64,000 nt of DNA from Streptomyces sp. NBC_01465 (lineage in GTDB: Bacteria; Actinomycetota; Actinomycetes; Streptomycetales; Streptomycetaceae). The stretch lies in NCBI RefSeq assembly GCF_036227325.1, contig NZ_CP109467.1:4030001-4094000 (forward strand), written 5' to 3'. Both the position numbers and the translations under genes were made by a program. Of this stretch, positions 52,617-60,857 are shown in pieces; positions within the stretch are counted from its first letter, which is position 1, and each line of letters opens with the position of its first letter. The notes beneath the pieces are model-generated. The model did not search any database and was not told the origin of the DNA. It was given only the letters and a program-made list of their open reading frames with translations.

Positions 52617-54233
52617 ATGAGCCAGGACGGCGCACAGGGCCGCTATGCGGGCGGTTCGGTCGCGGGCGGCCGGTACCAGCTCCGCGACCTCCTCGGCGAG
52701 GGCGGCATGGCGTCGGTGTACCTGGCGTACGACGCCGCGCTCGACCGCCAGGTCGCGATCAAGACGCTCCACACGGAACTGGGCCGCGAGCAGTCCTTCC
52801 GCGAGAGATTCCGGCGCGAGGCGCAGGCCGTCGCCAAGCTCTCGCACACGAACATCGTCTCGGTCTTCGACACCGGCGAGGACGTGCTGGGCGAGGGCCC
52901 GATGCCGTACATCGTCATGGAGTACGTGGAGGGCCAGCCCCTCGGATCCCTGCTCCAGTCGGACATCACGCAGTACGGGGCGATGCCCGCCGACAAGGCG
53001 CTGAAGATCACCTTCGATGTGCTGGCGGCGCTCGAGGCCAGCCACGAAATGGGCCTGGTCCACCGGGACATCAAGCCCGGCAACGTGATGATGACCAAGC
53101 GCGGGACCGTCAAGGTCATGGACTTCGGCATCGCGCGCGCCATGCAGTCGGGCGTCACGTCGATGACCCAGACCGGCATGGTCGTCGGCACCCCGCAGTA
53201 CCTCTCGCCGGAGCAGGCGCTGGGGCGGGCCGTGGACGCCCGCTCCGATCTGTATTCGGTCGGGATCATGCTGTTCCAGCTGCTGACGGGGCGGCTTCCG
53301 TTCGACGCGGACTCGCCTCTGGCGATCGCGTACGCGCATGTGCAGGAGGAGCCTGTCGCTCCTTCGTCGATCAACAGGTCCATTCCTCCGGCGGTCGACG
53401 CACTGGTCGCACGGGCGCTGAAGAAGAACCCGAACGAGCGTTTCCCGAGCGCCGCGGCCATGGGTGACGAGTGCGCGCGGGTGATGTCGTCGGGGCAGAC
53501 GGGCGCCGCCCCGTCGGTCGTGGTGGGCAGCCCGCCGGCGAACAGCGGCTCGGGGGTCGGCTCGGCCGTCTTCCCGCCGGTGAACACGCCGCCCGTGATG
53601 CCGCAGCAGGGTTCCGTACAGCAGCCGTACCAGCCGGGGCCTTACGCCCCTCAGGCGCAGACGCCCGCACCGCCGAGCTACGGCTATCCGCAGCAGCAAC
53701 AGGGCTACCAGACGCCGGCGCCCGCCCAGCAGTACGGCGTGCAGACTCCGCCTCCGTACAACATCTCGCCCCAGCAGCCGGTGACTTCGGCCGGTGGCAC
53801 GGGCGGCGGCGGGAAGAACATGCCGCTGATCGTGGGGGCGATCGTGGTGGCGCTGCTCGCCGTTGGCGGTGTGATCGCGGCGATCCAGATGAACAAGCCG
53901 GACGACACCGGCAGTTCACCGAGCGGCAGCTCTTCGGTGGCGGGGCACAAGGGCCCCGACCGGTCCAGGACCATCGACTCCGCGCAGTGCACGGACCCCA
54001 TGGAAGACGGTCTGAACCCGAAGAAGGTCAGCGCACCGAACTTCCTCTACAAGGACATCGAGTCCGTGAAGGCCTGCGCCCTCGCCGCGGGCTGGACCAT
54101 CAAGGAAGAGTCGATCGACGAGAACGCGGAGGGGGAGGGCATCGTGATCGAGCAGTTCCCCGCCTACGCCGATGCCATCCCGCAGAAGGGCGCCAACTTC
54201 ACCCTGAAGGTGTCCACGGGCAACCCGTCGTAG
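52617..54233 (+). CDS. PASTA-domain Ser/Thr protein kinase
   Basis: 538 aa. Kinase domain at about 20-285 (LGEGGMASVY, VAIKTL, HRDIKPGNV near 148, DFGIARA, GTPQYLSPEQ), Pro/Gln-rich juxtamembrane segment (about 320-400), membrane helix at about 403-425 (PLIVGAIVVALLAVGGVIAA), and a single C-terminal PASTA domain (about 465-535, LYKDIESVKACALAAGWTIK). PASTA domains bind muropeptide or lipid II, so it senses cell wall state, like PknB. Usual PknB-like kinases have four PASTA units; this one has one. ATG 52617; divergent from a kinase without PASTA. Confidence 0.94.
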   Translation: MSQDGAQGRYAGGSVAGGRYQLRDLLGEGGMASVYLAYDAALDRQVAIKTLHTELGREQSFRERFRREAQAVAKLSHTNIVSVFDTGEDVLGEGPMPYIVMEYVEGQPLGSLLQSDITQYGAMPADKALKITFDVLAALEASHEMGLVHRDIKPGNVMMTKRGTVKVMDFGIARAMQSGVTSMTQTGMVVGTPQYLSPEQALGRAVDARSDLYSVGIMLFQLLTGRLPFDADSPLAIAYAHVQEEPVAPSSINRSIPPAVDALVARALKKNPNERFPSAAAMGDECARVMSSGQTGAAPSVVVGSPPANSGSGVGSAVFPPVNTPPVMPQQGSVQQPYQPGPYAPQAQTPAPPSYGYPQQQQGYQTPAPAQQYGVQTPPPYNISPQQPVTSAGGTGGGGKNMPLIVGAIVVALLAVGGVIAAIQMNKPDDTGSSPSGSSSVAGHKGPDRSRTIDSAQCTDPMEDGLNPKKVSAPNFLYKDIESVKACALAAGWTIKEESIDENAEGEGIVIEQFPAYADAIPQKGANFTLKVSTGNPS

Positions 54234-54299
54234 CCCACCTGGCCCGCCCCCTGCTCCGCCCGGGATGCCGGACTTCTTCCCGGGTGTGACGCTGGCTGC

Positions 54300-54704
54300 A
54301 TGATCGCTCTGGTGGCGTTGGCCGTTCTGTCCCTGCCTGCCTCGGTGCACGCCGACGAACCGGCAGCGCGCCCCTCGCAGAGCGCTTCACCCAGCGCCTC
54401 GGCCGAACCTCGGCTGGCCGGTTCGGTGGCCGGGGTGGGGCGGGCACGGCCGGGACGGAGCCCGGACGCCTTCGGGTCGCCGTCCGACATCCCGGATCTG
54501 AACCCCGCCGCCGAAGAAATCCAGCCGCCCCCTCCTGCCCTTCCCACGCCCACCCGCACCCCTGCGGCCGCCGGAAGAAAGCCCGCAGCTCAGGCCGTTT
54601 CCAGACCCGAACCCCTGGCCATTCGCGTCGAGGTGCTGGGCGGCGGACTTGCCCTGGTGGGTCTCGGTTTGGGCTTCCTCGCAATGCGCCTGCGCAGGCC
54701 GTAG
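54300..54704 (+). CDS. small secreted/anchored protein of unknown function
   Basis: 134 aa. Signal peptide at 1-18 (IALVALAVLSLPASVHA), a Pro/Ala/Ser-rich extracellular segment (about 19-110) and a C-terminal membrane helix (VEVLGGGLALVGLGLGFLAM) with an Arg tail (RLRRP). It has no LPxTG-like motif, so it is anchored by the helix itself. No domain recognised. Start ATG 54300 has no strong ribosome site. It stands 40 nt upstream of the PadR gene in the same direction and beside a membrane kinase; a kinase-linked role is a guess. Confidence 0.6.
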   Translation: MIALVALAVLSLPASVHADEPAARPSQSASPSASAEPRLAGSVAGVGRARPGRSPDAFGSPSDIPDLNPAAEEIQPPPPALPTPTRTPAAAGRKPAAQAVSRPEPLAIRVEVLGGGLALVGLGLGFLAMRLRRP

Positions 54705-54718
54705 CTGCTTGCGCCGAC

Positions 54719-54750
54719 CGACATACTCGGTATACATACTGAGTATGTCG
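54719..54750. promoter_or_regulatory. 32-bp palindrome covering the padR start, likely PadR operator
   Basis: Fourteen of sixteen positions pair about the centre. Outer arms are CGACATACTC (54719-54728) and GAGTATGTCG (54741-54750); the start codon ATG (54745-54747) lies in the right arm. Inner GTATACATAC is also nearly symmetric. Ends with ACAT/ATGT are like known PadR-family sites. Autorepression of the padR-ABC operon is inferred; the transcript would be short-leadered or leaderless. Confidence 0.75.
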
Positions 54751-55374
54751 ATCCGCCACGGGCTCCTCGCCCTCCTCGAGCGGGGCCCTCGATACGGCTC
54801 CCAGCTCCGCAGCGAATTCGAGTCCCGCACCGGTGCCACCTGGCCCCTCAACGTCGGCCAGGTCTATACGACCCTCAGCCGCCTCGAGCGCGACGGGATG
54901 GTCGTGCAGGACGGTGAGGACGCGGCCGGCCATGCGCTGTACGCCATCACCACCGAGGGCCGCCAAGAGCTGAAGAACTGGTACGAGGCGCCCGTCGACC
55001 GCACCAGCCCGGCCCGCGACGAGCTGTCGATCAAGCTCGCGATGGCGGTCGGCGCACCCGGTGTGGACATCCGCGGGGTCATCCAGTCGCAGCGCCACCA
55101 CACCGTGAAGGCGATGCAGGACTACACCCGGCTCAAGTCCCAGGCGCTCACCGCCATCGAGAAGGCCGGGGCGAAGGGGACCCAGGAGCGCGACGACGTG
55201 GCCTGGCTGCTCGTCCTGGAACAGCTGATCTTCCAGACGGAGGCCGAGGCGCGCTGGCTCGACCACTGCGAGGCACGGCTGATCAGGCTCTCGGCGGCGG
55301 TCGTGCCGGGGGCCGAACGTACGACGGCCGCACCAACCGCCGCGGCCCCCGCGCCGCTCACCACCGACCACTGA
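54745..55374 (+). CDS. PadR family transcriptional regulator
   Basis: 209 aa. Winged HTH at about 1-80 (IRHGLLALLERGPRYGSQLR, then GQVYTTLSRLERDGMV) and a C-terminal helical dimerisation region at about 95-180 (PadR subfamily 2, Vir-C). ATG 54745 is used; no ribosome site is visible and the operator palindrome overlaps the start codon, so the mRNA is probably leaderless. It stands first in an operon with an ABC ATPase and FtsX permease, a common arrangement in which the regulator represses its own transporter. The inducer is unknown. Confidence 0.93.
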   Translation: MSIRHGLLALLERGPRYGSQLRSEFESRTGATWPLNVGQVYTTLSRLERDGMVVQDGEDAAGHALYAITTEGRQELKNWYEAPVDRTSPARDELSIKLAMAVGAPGVDIRGVIQSQRHHTVKAMQDYTRLKSQALTAIEKAGAKGTQERDDVAWLLVLEQLIFQTEAEARWLDHCEARLIRLSAAVVPGAERTTAAPTAAAPAPLTTDH

Positions 55375-55420
55375 CCGCATTTCAGACCGTACGTCCGTAC
55401 GCCCAGGGGGGACCCTCACC

Positions 55421-56173
55421 ATGTCCGAACGCCCGACACAGCCGCCGCAGCAGCCGGTGCTGCAGCTCAAGGAACTGACCCGCGTCCACGGCAGCGGCGC
55501 CACCGAGGTGCACGCCCTGCGCGGGATCAACCTCGACGTCTTCCCCGGTGAACTCGTCGCCGTCATGGGCCCGTCGGGCTCCGGGAAGTCCACGCTGCTC
55601 ACCATCGCGGGCGGCCTCGACACCCCGACCTCGGGCCAGGTGATCGTCGAGGGAACCGACATCACCACCTCGGGCCGCAAGGTGCTCGCCGCACTGCGCA
55701 GGCGCTCCATCGGTTACGTCTTCCAGGACTACAACCTCATCCCCGCGCTCACCGCGGCCGAGAACGTCGCCCTGCCGCGCGAGCTCGACGGCGTCTCCGC
55801 CCGCAAGGCCCGTGCCGAGGCCATGGCCTCGCTGGAGGAGATGGACCTGGCGCATCTCGCCGACCGCTTCCCCGACGAGATGTCCGGCGGCCAGCAGCAG
55901 CGCATCGCCATAGCCCGCGCCCTGGTCGGCGACCGCCGACTGGTCCTGGCCGACGAGCCGACCGGCGCGCTGGACTCCGAGACCGGCGAATCCGTACTGG
56001 CCCTGCTGCGCGCCCGCTGCGACGCCGGAGCGGCCGGGGTCCTCGTCACACACGAGCCGCGCTTCGCGGCCTGGGCGGACCGGGTCGTCTTCCTGCGCGA
56101 CGGCGGGGTCGTCGACCAGACCGTACGCAGCGACGCCGAGTCGCTCCTGACCGGCCAGGCGGCCGAACTGTGA
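55421..56173 (+). CDS. ABC transporter ATP-binding protein (MacB/LolD type)
   Basis: 250 aa. Walker A GPSGSGKS (about 50), Q-loop YVFQDYNL, signature MSGGQQQRIAIARA (about 155) and Walker B LVLADEP (about 178), then the H-loop VLVTHEPRFA. The family energises FtsX-fold permeases that act by mechanical coupling (lipoprotein release, peptide export or resistance). ATG 55421 has GGGGGG upstream. The stop overlaps the permease start by 4 nt (GTGA, 56170-56173). Regulated with the permease by PadR, it may act in export or detoxification of antimicrobials. Confidence 0.94.
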   Translation: MSERPTQPPQQPVLQLKELTRVHGSGATEVHALRGINLDVFPGELVAVMGPSGSGKSTLLTIAGGLDTPTSGQVIVEGTDITTSGRKVLAALRRRSIGYVFQDYNLIPALTAAENVALPRELDGVSARKARAEAMASLEEMDLAHLADRFPDEMSGGQQQRIAIARALVGDRRLVLADEPTGALDSETGESVLALLRARCDAGAAGVLVTHEPRFAAWADRVVFLRDGGVVDQTVRSDAESLLTGQAAEL

Positions 56174-59034
56174 GCAACTGGTTCCACTCCTGGCGGGCCG
56201 CGGTCCGCATCGCCCGCCGTGACGCCTGGCGCTACAAGGGCCGCAGCTTCCTGGTCCTCGCCATGATCGCGCTGCCGATCCTCGGGGTGAGCGCCGCCGA
56301 TCTGACCCTGCGCAGCTCCGAGCTCTCCACCGAGCAGAAGGTCGAGCGCTCCCTGGGGCGGGCCGATGCGCGGATCACCGACCCGGGCATGGGCGGCACG
56401 GCCGTCTTCCAGGACCCCGCCGGCGAGCAGAACGCTCCGGCGAAGGACATCAAGGACGGCGAGTCCTGGCCCGAGGGCACGACCGATCTCTCCAAGGTCG
56501 TCCCGGCAGGCGCCAAGACCCTTGAGGACACGACGGCTTCGGGCAAGTTCCGCACCACTCACGGGCTTCTGTACGCCGACATCCGTGAGCTGAAGGCCAC
56601 GGACCCGATGGCCGAGGGCATCATGGACCTCACCGACGGCCGCTTCCCGGAGAGGGCCGGTGAAGTCGCCGCGACGACGCACTTCCTGGACGCCAGCGGG
56701 CTGAAGGTCGGCTCGTCGGTCTCCGCACGCGGCGTGGAAGGCACCAAGTACCTGATCGTCGGTGCGTACGAACTGCCCAACGACCTCAAGGCCGAACAGG
56801 TCAACGCACTTCCCGGCACGTTCATCGACCCGCTCAACAAGGCGCTCGCGGCGGTCGACCTGCCCACGTCGGGCAAGAACACCACTCAACTGGTCACCGT
56901 CACCGGTGGTTTCACGTGGAACATGGTCAAGGAGGCCAACACCAAGGGCGCGATCGTCACGTCGCGCCTGGTGGCCCTCGACCCGCCCGCCGACTCCGAG
57001 GTGCCGCTGTACCAGAAGGGCGGCTGGAGCAACTACGAGCAGAGCACCGCCGCCAAGGCCGCACTGCTCGCGGCCGTCGGCACCATCGTGGGCCTGGCCA
57101 TTCTGGAGATCTGCCTGCTCGCCGGGCCCGCGTTCGCGGTCGGCGCCCGGCGCTCGCGCCGTCAGCTCGGGCTGGTCGGCGCCAACGGCGGTGAGCGCAG
57201 GCACATCCGGGCCATCGTGCTCTCCGGCGGACTCGTGATCGGCATCGCGGCCGCGGTCGTCGGAACGCTCCTCGGCATGCTGCTCACCTTCGCGCTCCAG
57301 CCGCTGCTCGAGGACTACATGGGCAAGCGCTTCGGCAGCTTCGACATCCGCCCGCTGGAGCTCCTGGGCATCGGGCTGCTCGCCGTCTTCACCGGTCTGA
57401 TGGCGGCGATCGTGCCCGCCGTCACCTCGTCCCGGCAGACCGTCCTGGCCTCGCTCACCGGCCGCCGCGGGGTGCGCCGCTCCAGCCGAGTGCTGCCGGT
57501 GATCGGCTTGATCGCGGTCGCTCTGGGTGCCGCGACAGCCCTGTACGGATCCACGATGTCCAGCTCCTCACTGATCGTGGCGGGCGGCAGCGCCGTCGCC
57601 GAACTGGGCATTGTCGCTCTCACCCCCGCCATGGTCGGTCTGTTCGGCCGGGCCGGGCGCATCCTGCCGCTCTCGCCCCGACTGGCGCTGCGCGACGCGG
57701 TACGCAACCGGGGGCGCACGGCCCCCGCGGTCGCCGCGGTGCTGGCCGCCGTCGCGGGCACGGTCGCGGTGGCGACGTACACGGCGAGCACCGAGGCGCA
57801 GCACAAGGCCGAGTACACGGCCGAACTTCCGTACGGCACCGTCTCGGTGTCGACCACGGAGGCCGGCGGGCGCGATGTGCCTCAGGTGCGCAGCACCGTG
57901 CAGAAGGACCTGCCGGTGGACGTGCGGGCCGATGTGGACCGGATCGCCGTGGGGAAGGCGAGCTGCGAGTTGTACAGCGATTCGCCGGGCTGTGGCCGCT
58001 ATGAAGTGGTCACCCCCAAGGCCAACATCTGCCCGCTGTGGGCGCCGTCGGCCGAAGGCGAGGACCCTTCGTCGAAGTACACCGTCGAGGAACGGCGCAA
58101 GCTCGGCAAGGACTGGCGCTGCCTGCAGAACAACGGCGGTGGCATCGAGGTCCAGGACGGGTTGCTGGTCGGCGACGCGAAGCTGATGAAGGTGCTGGGC
58201 ATCAACGACCCGGCGTCCGTGACCGCCCTGTCCCAGGGGCAGATCGTCTCCTTCGACAAGCGCAACATCACCCCTCAGAGCAAGATCGACATTCGGCTGA
58301 TCACCGATCCGAAGGCCGCCGACGCAGCCAGCGCCAAGGGCAAGGACGCACCCGGAGCGATCAAGTCCTTCGCCGCGCACCAGGCTTCGGGATCCCCGAA
58401 GACGTACGGCATCACCATGATCATGCCGCCGTCCGCCGCCAGGGCCGCGGGCCTCGTCACGGTCCCCTACGGTGCGTACTTCACGACGGACAAGATGCCC
58501 AGCAGCGCGCAGCAGCAGCGTCTGGACAGCGACATCGACAAGCTCGGCACCGAGGTCGCCCTGCGCATCGAGAAGGGCTGGACCCCTGAGAGCAGCATCG
58601 TCCTGATCTCCCTGACCGTCTTCGCCGGGCTGATCACGATCGGCGCCGCGGGCATCGCCACCGGTCTCGCCCAGGCGGACGCCGAGGCCGACCTCAAGAC
58701 GCTCGCCGCCGTGGGAGCGGCGCCGCGGGTGCGCCGGACACTCAGCGGGTTCCAGTGCGGGGTGGTGGCCGTGATGGGTGTGGTGCTCGGCTCGGCGGCG
58801 GGCGTACTGCCCGCGATCGGGCTGAGGTTCACCGAGAAGCGCGAGCAGACGGACTTCTACCGGGAGTTGGTCGACCAGGGCTACGGGGCCATGAACCCGG
58901 CCCCGTACGTCCCGGTCGTCGTCCCCTGGGCCACCCTGGCCGCGCTGCTGATCGCCGTCCCGCTGGGCGCGGCCCTGCTGGCGGCCCTGGTCACGCGCTC
59001 GCACGGGGCCCTCGCCCGGCGCGCCGCGGTCTGA
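56170..59034 (+). CDS. FtsX-like ABC transporter permease
   Basis: 954 aa, duplicated FtsX/MacB-type permease. Helix near the N-terminus (FLVLAMIALPILGVSAAD), a large extracellular domain (about 45-290), a first bundle of helices (about 298-425), a second extracellular domain (about 530-800) and the final three helices (about 810-945). It translocates or expels substrates with the preceding ATPase. A parS-like site lies in its coding region (56908-56923). GTG 56170 overlaps the ATPase stop. Substrate unknown; a further FtsX-type permease begins at the left edge of the window. Confidence 0.92.
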   Translation: MSNWFHSWRAAVRIARRDAWRYKGRSFLVLAMIALPILGVSAADLTLRSSELSTEQKVERSLGRADARITDPGMGGTAVFQDPAGEQNAPAKDIKDGESWPEGTTDLSKVVPAGAKTLEDTTASGKFRTTHGLLYADIRELKATDPMAEGIMDLTDGRFPERAGEVAATTHFLDASGLKVGSSVSARGVEGTKYLIVGAYELPNDLKAEQVNALPGTFIDPLNKALAAVDLPTSGKNTTQLVTVTGGFTWNMVKEANTKGAIVTSRLVALDPPADSEVPLYQKGGWSNYEQSTAAKAALLAAVGTIVGLAILEICLLAGPAFAVGARRSRRQLGLVGANGGERRHIRAIVLSGGLVIGIAAAVVGTLLGMLLTFALQPLLEDYMGKRFGSFDIRPLELLGIGLLAVFTGLMAAIVPAVTSSRQTVLASLTGRRGVRRSSRVLPVIGLIAVALGAATALYGSTMSSSSLIVAGGSAVAELGIVALTPAMVGLFGRAGRILPLSPRLALRDAVRNRGRTAPAVAAVLAAVAGTVAVATYTASTEAQHKAEYTAELPYGTVSVSTTEAGGRDVPQVRSTVQKDLPVDVRADVDRIAVGKASCELYSDSPGCGRYEVVTPKANICPLWAPSAEGEDPSSKYTVEERRKLGKDWRCLQNNGGGIEVQDGLLVGDAKLMKVLGINDPASVTALSQGQIVSFDKRNITPQSKIDIRLITDPKAADAASAKGKDAPGAIKSFAAHQASGSPKTYGITMIMPPSAARAAGLVTVPYGAYFTTDKMPSSAQQQRLDSDIDKLGTEVALRIEKGWTPESSIVLISLTVFAGLITIGAAGIATGLAQADAEADLKTLAAVGAAPRVRRTLSGFQCGVVAVMGVVLGSAAGVLPAIGLRFTEKREQTDFYRELVDQGYGAMNPAPYVPVVVPWATLAALLIAVPLGAALLAALVTRSHGALARRAAV
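56908..56923 (-). other. parS-like ParB-binding site 3
   Basis: On the minus strand it reads TGTTCCACGTGAAACC, the same 16-mer as at 7215-7230. It differs from the parS consensus only at the last base and lies inside the FtsX permease coding region. Confidence 0.7.
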
Positions 59035-59051
59035 CCGGAGTCCGGGCCTCC

Positions 59052-59094
59052 TGTGCCCCCGTACGAGGGTGGATCACTCTCGTACGGGGGCACA
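59052..59094 (+). terminator. terminator of the ABC operon
   Basis: A 16-bp perfect stem (59052-59067 with 59079-59094) and 11-nt loop starts 18 nt after the permease stop. Confidence 0.85.
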
Positions 59095-59130
59095 CCGTCA
59101 TGTGAGTCACGTGTACGAGAGAATGACGGC

Positions 59131-59688
59131 ATGGAGATGCCGAGGAGTGAACGGCCGGAACGGTCGCAGGAGCACCCGCAGGTCCTCGTGGTGGGACAGG
59201 ACGGGATGGCGCTCGGCGGCGGCCCCGGCGGCGGTGACGAGGCGCGCGAGGTCCCAGTGACAGAGATGGTCGAACAACCCGCGAAGGTCATGCGCATCGG
59301 CAGCATGATCAAGCAACTGCTCGAGGAAGTCCGTGCGGCTCCTCTCGACGAGGCGAGCCGGGTCCGCCTCAAGAACATCCACGCCAGCTCGGTGAAGGAG
59401 CTGGAGGACGGCCTCGCCCCCGAACTGGTCGAGGAGCTCGAGCGTCTCTCCCTTCCGTTCACCGACGAGGCGATCCCCTCCGAGGCCGAACTGCGCATCG
59501 CGCAGGCCCAGTTGGTGGGCTGGCTGGAGGGCCTCTTCCACGGCATCCAGACCGCGCTGTTCGCCCAGCAGATGGCCGCCAGGGCCCAGCTGGAGCAGAT
59601 GCGCCGCGCGCTCCCGCCGGGTGCGGGCGGCCACGACGACGAGGACGACGACGGCCACGGTGCCGTCCGCTCGGGCCCGTACCTCTAG
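59131..59688 (+). CDS. bpa: bacterial proteasome activator Bpa/PafE
   Basis: 185 aa, the four-helix-bundle proteasome activator of actinobacteria that forms a dodecameric ring and opens the 20S gate without ATP. Helical core at about 45-160 (KVMRIGSMIKQLLEEVRAAP, LEDGLAPELVEELERLSLPF). The C-terminus ends in GPYL, the HbYX-type motif that docks to the proteasome alpha ring; Tyr is second to last. A His/Asp-rich stretch (GHDDEDDDGH) precedes it. ATG 59131 is used (59137 is possible). The stop codon lies in the end of a transposon-like element that follows (59685-59927). Confidence 0.9.
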   Translation: MEMPRSERPERSQEHPQVLVVGQDGMALGGGPGGGDEAREVPVTEMVEQPAKVMRIGSMIKQLLEEVRAAPLDEASRVRLKNIHASSVKELEDGLAPELVEELERLSLPFTDEAIPSEAELRIAQAQLVGWLEGLFHGIQTALFAQQMAARAQLEQMRRALPPGAGGHDDEDDDGHGAVRSGPYL

Positions 59689-59927
59689 GGGGTGTCCGGC
59701 GGATCATGCCGCAGTCGCGCCGGCCCGGCACGCACATCTGCCGCGTTGTCGTCAGTTGCCAACGCTCCGCGTTGTCGCCTTCCTCCGCCTTGCAGCTGCG
59801 CTCGGCATCCGAAGGATGAATCAAAGAGCCGAGACGGAGCGAAGCGCAGTGCACCGGACCACCGCTCACCCGCGGTAAAGGCTTCAACGCAGAGCAAGGG
59901 CGACCCGATCCGCCGGACACCCCCTAG
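59685..59927. mobile_element. 235-bp MITE-like element with CTAG target duplication
   Basis: Perfect 17-bp terminal inverted repeats (GGGGTGTCCGGCGGATC at 59689-59705; complement at 59907-59923) are flanked on both sides by CTAG (59685-59688, 59924-59927), as expected of a 4-bp target duplication. The interior has no gene; CGCGTTGTCG occurs twice (59738 and 59768). CTAG targets are typical of IS5-group elements, and similar sequence is, from memory, dispersed in Streptomyces genomes. The left CTAG supplies the last base pairs of the bpa stop codon. The element would need a transposase from elsewhere. Confidence 0.75.
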
Positions 59928-60002
59928 AACCGCCGACCGGGCGGGGCGATCACCGGGCGCTGCCCCGTTCCCCCCGCCCGCTCAGCGCCGCATACTCACC
60001 GG

Positions 60003-60857
60003 ATGACCACCTACGACGCCGTCGTCCTCGCAGGCGGGGCGGCCAGACGGCTCGGCGGAGCCGACAAGCCAGGGCTGACCGTCGGCGGCCGCGCCCTGCT
60101 CGACCGTGTGCTGGCCGCCTGTGCGGGAGCGGCGTCGACCGTCGTGGTCGGCGGCCGGCGCACCACGTCGCGTCCCGTCACCTGGGTACGCGAAGACCCG
60201 CCCGGCGGCGGCCCGTTGGCCGCGCTGGACGCCGGCGTCCGCGCCACCCGCGCCGACCGGATCCTCGTCCTCTCCGCGGACCTGCCCTTCCTCGACGGGC
60301 GGAGCGTGGCGGCGCTGCTCTCCGCACTCGCCGACGGCAGCCACGAAGCCGCCCTCCTCACCGACGCGGGCGGCCGCGACCAGCCCCTCGTCGCCGTCTA
60401 CCGCGCCGAGCCGCTCCGCCGTGAACTGGCCCTGCTCGCCTCCGAACACGGCGCGCTCACCGGTCTGCCCCTCCGACTGCTCACCGCCGAACTCGACCTC
60501 GCCCGAATCGCCGCCGACCCGGCCCGGCCCCTCGCGTCGTTCGACTGCGACACCTGGGAGGACATCGCCGCGGCAAGGGCCCGCATCAGGGAGCATGGAC
60601 ACGTGCTGGATGAATGGATCACCGCAGTCAAGGCCGAACTCGGCATCGAGCTCGACGTCGACACCGGCGTCCTCCTCGACCTGGCCCGCGACGCCGCACA
60701 CGGTGTCGCCCGGCCTGCCGCTCCACTGACCACCTTCTTGGTGGGGTACGCGGCGGCGAAGGCCGAGAAGGACGGCCCCGAGGCCGTCGCCGAGGCGGCC
60801 CGCAAGGCCGCGGCCCTCGCCAACCAGTGGGCCGCAGAGGCGAACGAGGCCGGATGA
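60003..60857 (+). CDS. MobA-like nucleotidyltransferase fused to DUF6457
   Basis: 284 aa. N-terminal GT-A nucleotidyltransferase of MobA/IspD type at about 3-190: VVLAGGAARRLGGADKPGL is the nucleotide-binding loop, and DLPFLDG the metal Asp region (LSADLPF). MobA adds GMP to molybdopterin. The C-terminal 85 residues (about 198-280, LDEWITAVKAELGIELDVDT) are a DUF6457 module common in actinobacteria as separate or fused protein. ATG 60003. The stop overlaps the moeA start by 4 nt (ATGA), so the pair is translationally coupled. A role in molybdenum cofactor synthesis is well supported by that neighbour. Confidence 0.88.
   Translation: MTTYDAVVLAGGAARRLGGADKPGLTVGGRALLDRVLAACAGAASTVVVGGRRTTSRPVTWVREDPPGGGPLAALDAGVRATRADRILVLSADLPFLDGRSVAALLSALADGSHEAALLTDAGGRDQPLVAVYRAEPLRRELALLASEHGALTGLPLRLLTAELDLARIAADPARPLASFDCDTWEDIAAARARIREHGHVLDEWITAVKAELGIELDVDTGVLLDLARDAAHGVARPAAPLTTFLVGYAAAKAEKDGPEAVAEAARKAAALANQWAAEANEAG

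Noticed and set aside
59459..59920. 153-codon minus-strand frame across the MITE-like element
   Set aside because: It covers the end of bpa antisense and the whole element; no domain and no ribosome site. A transposase would be longer.
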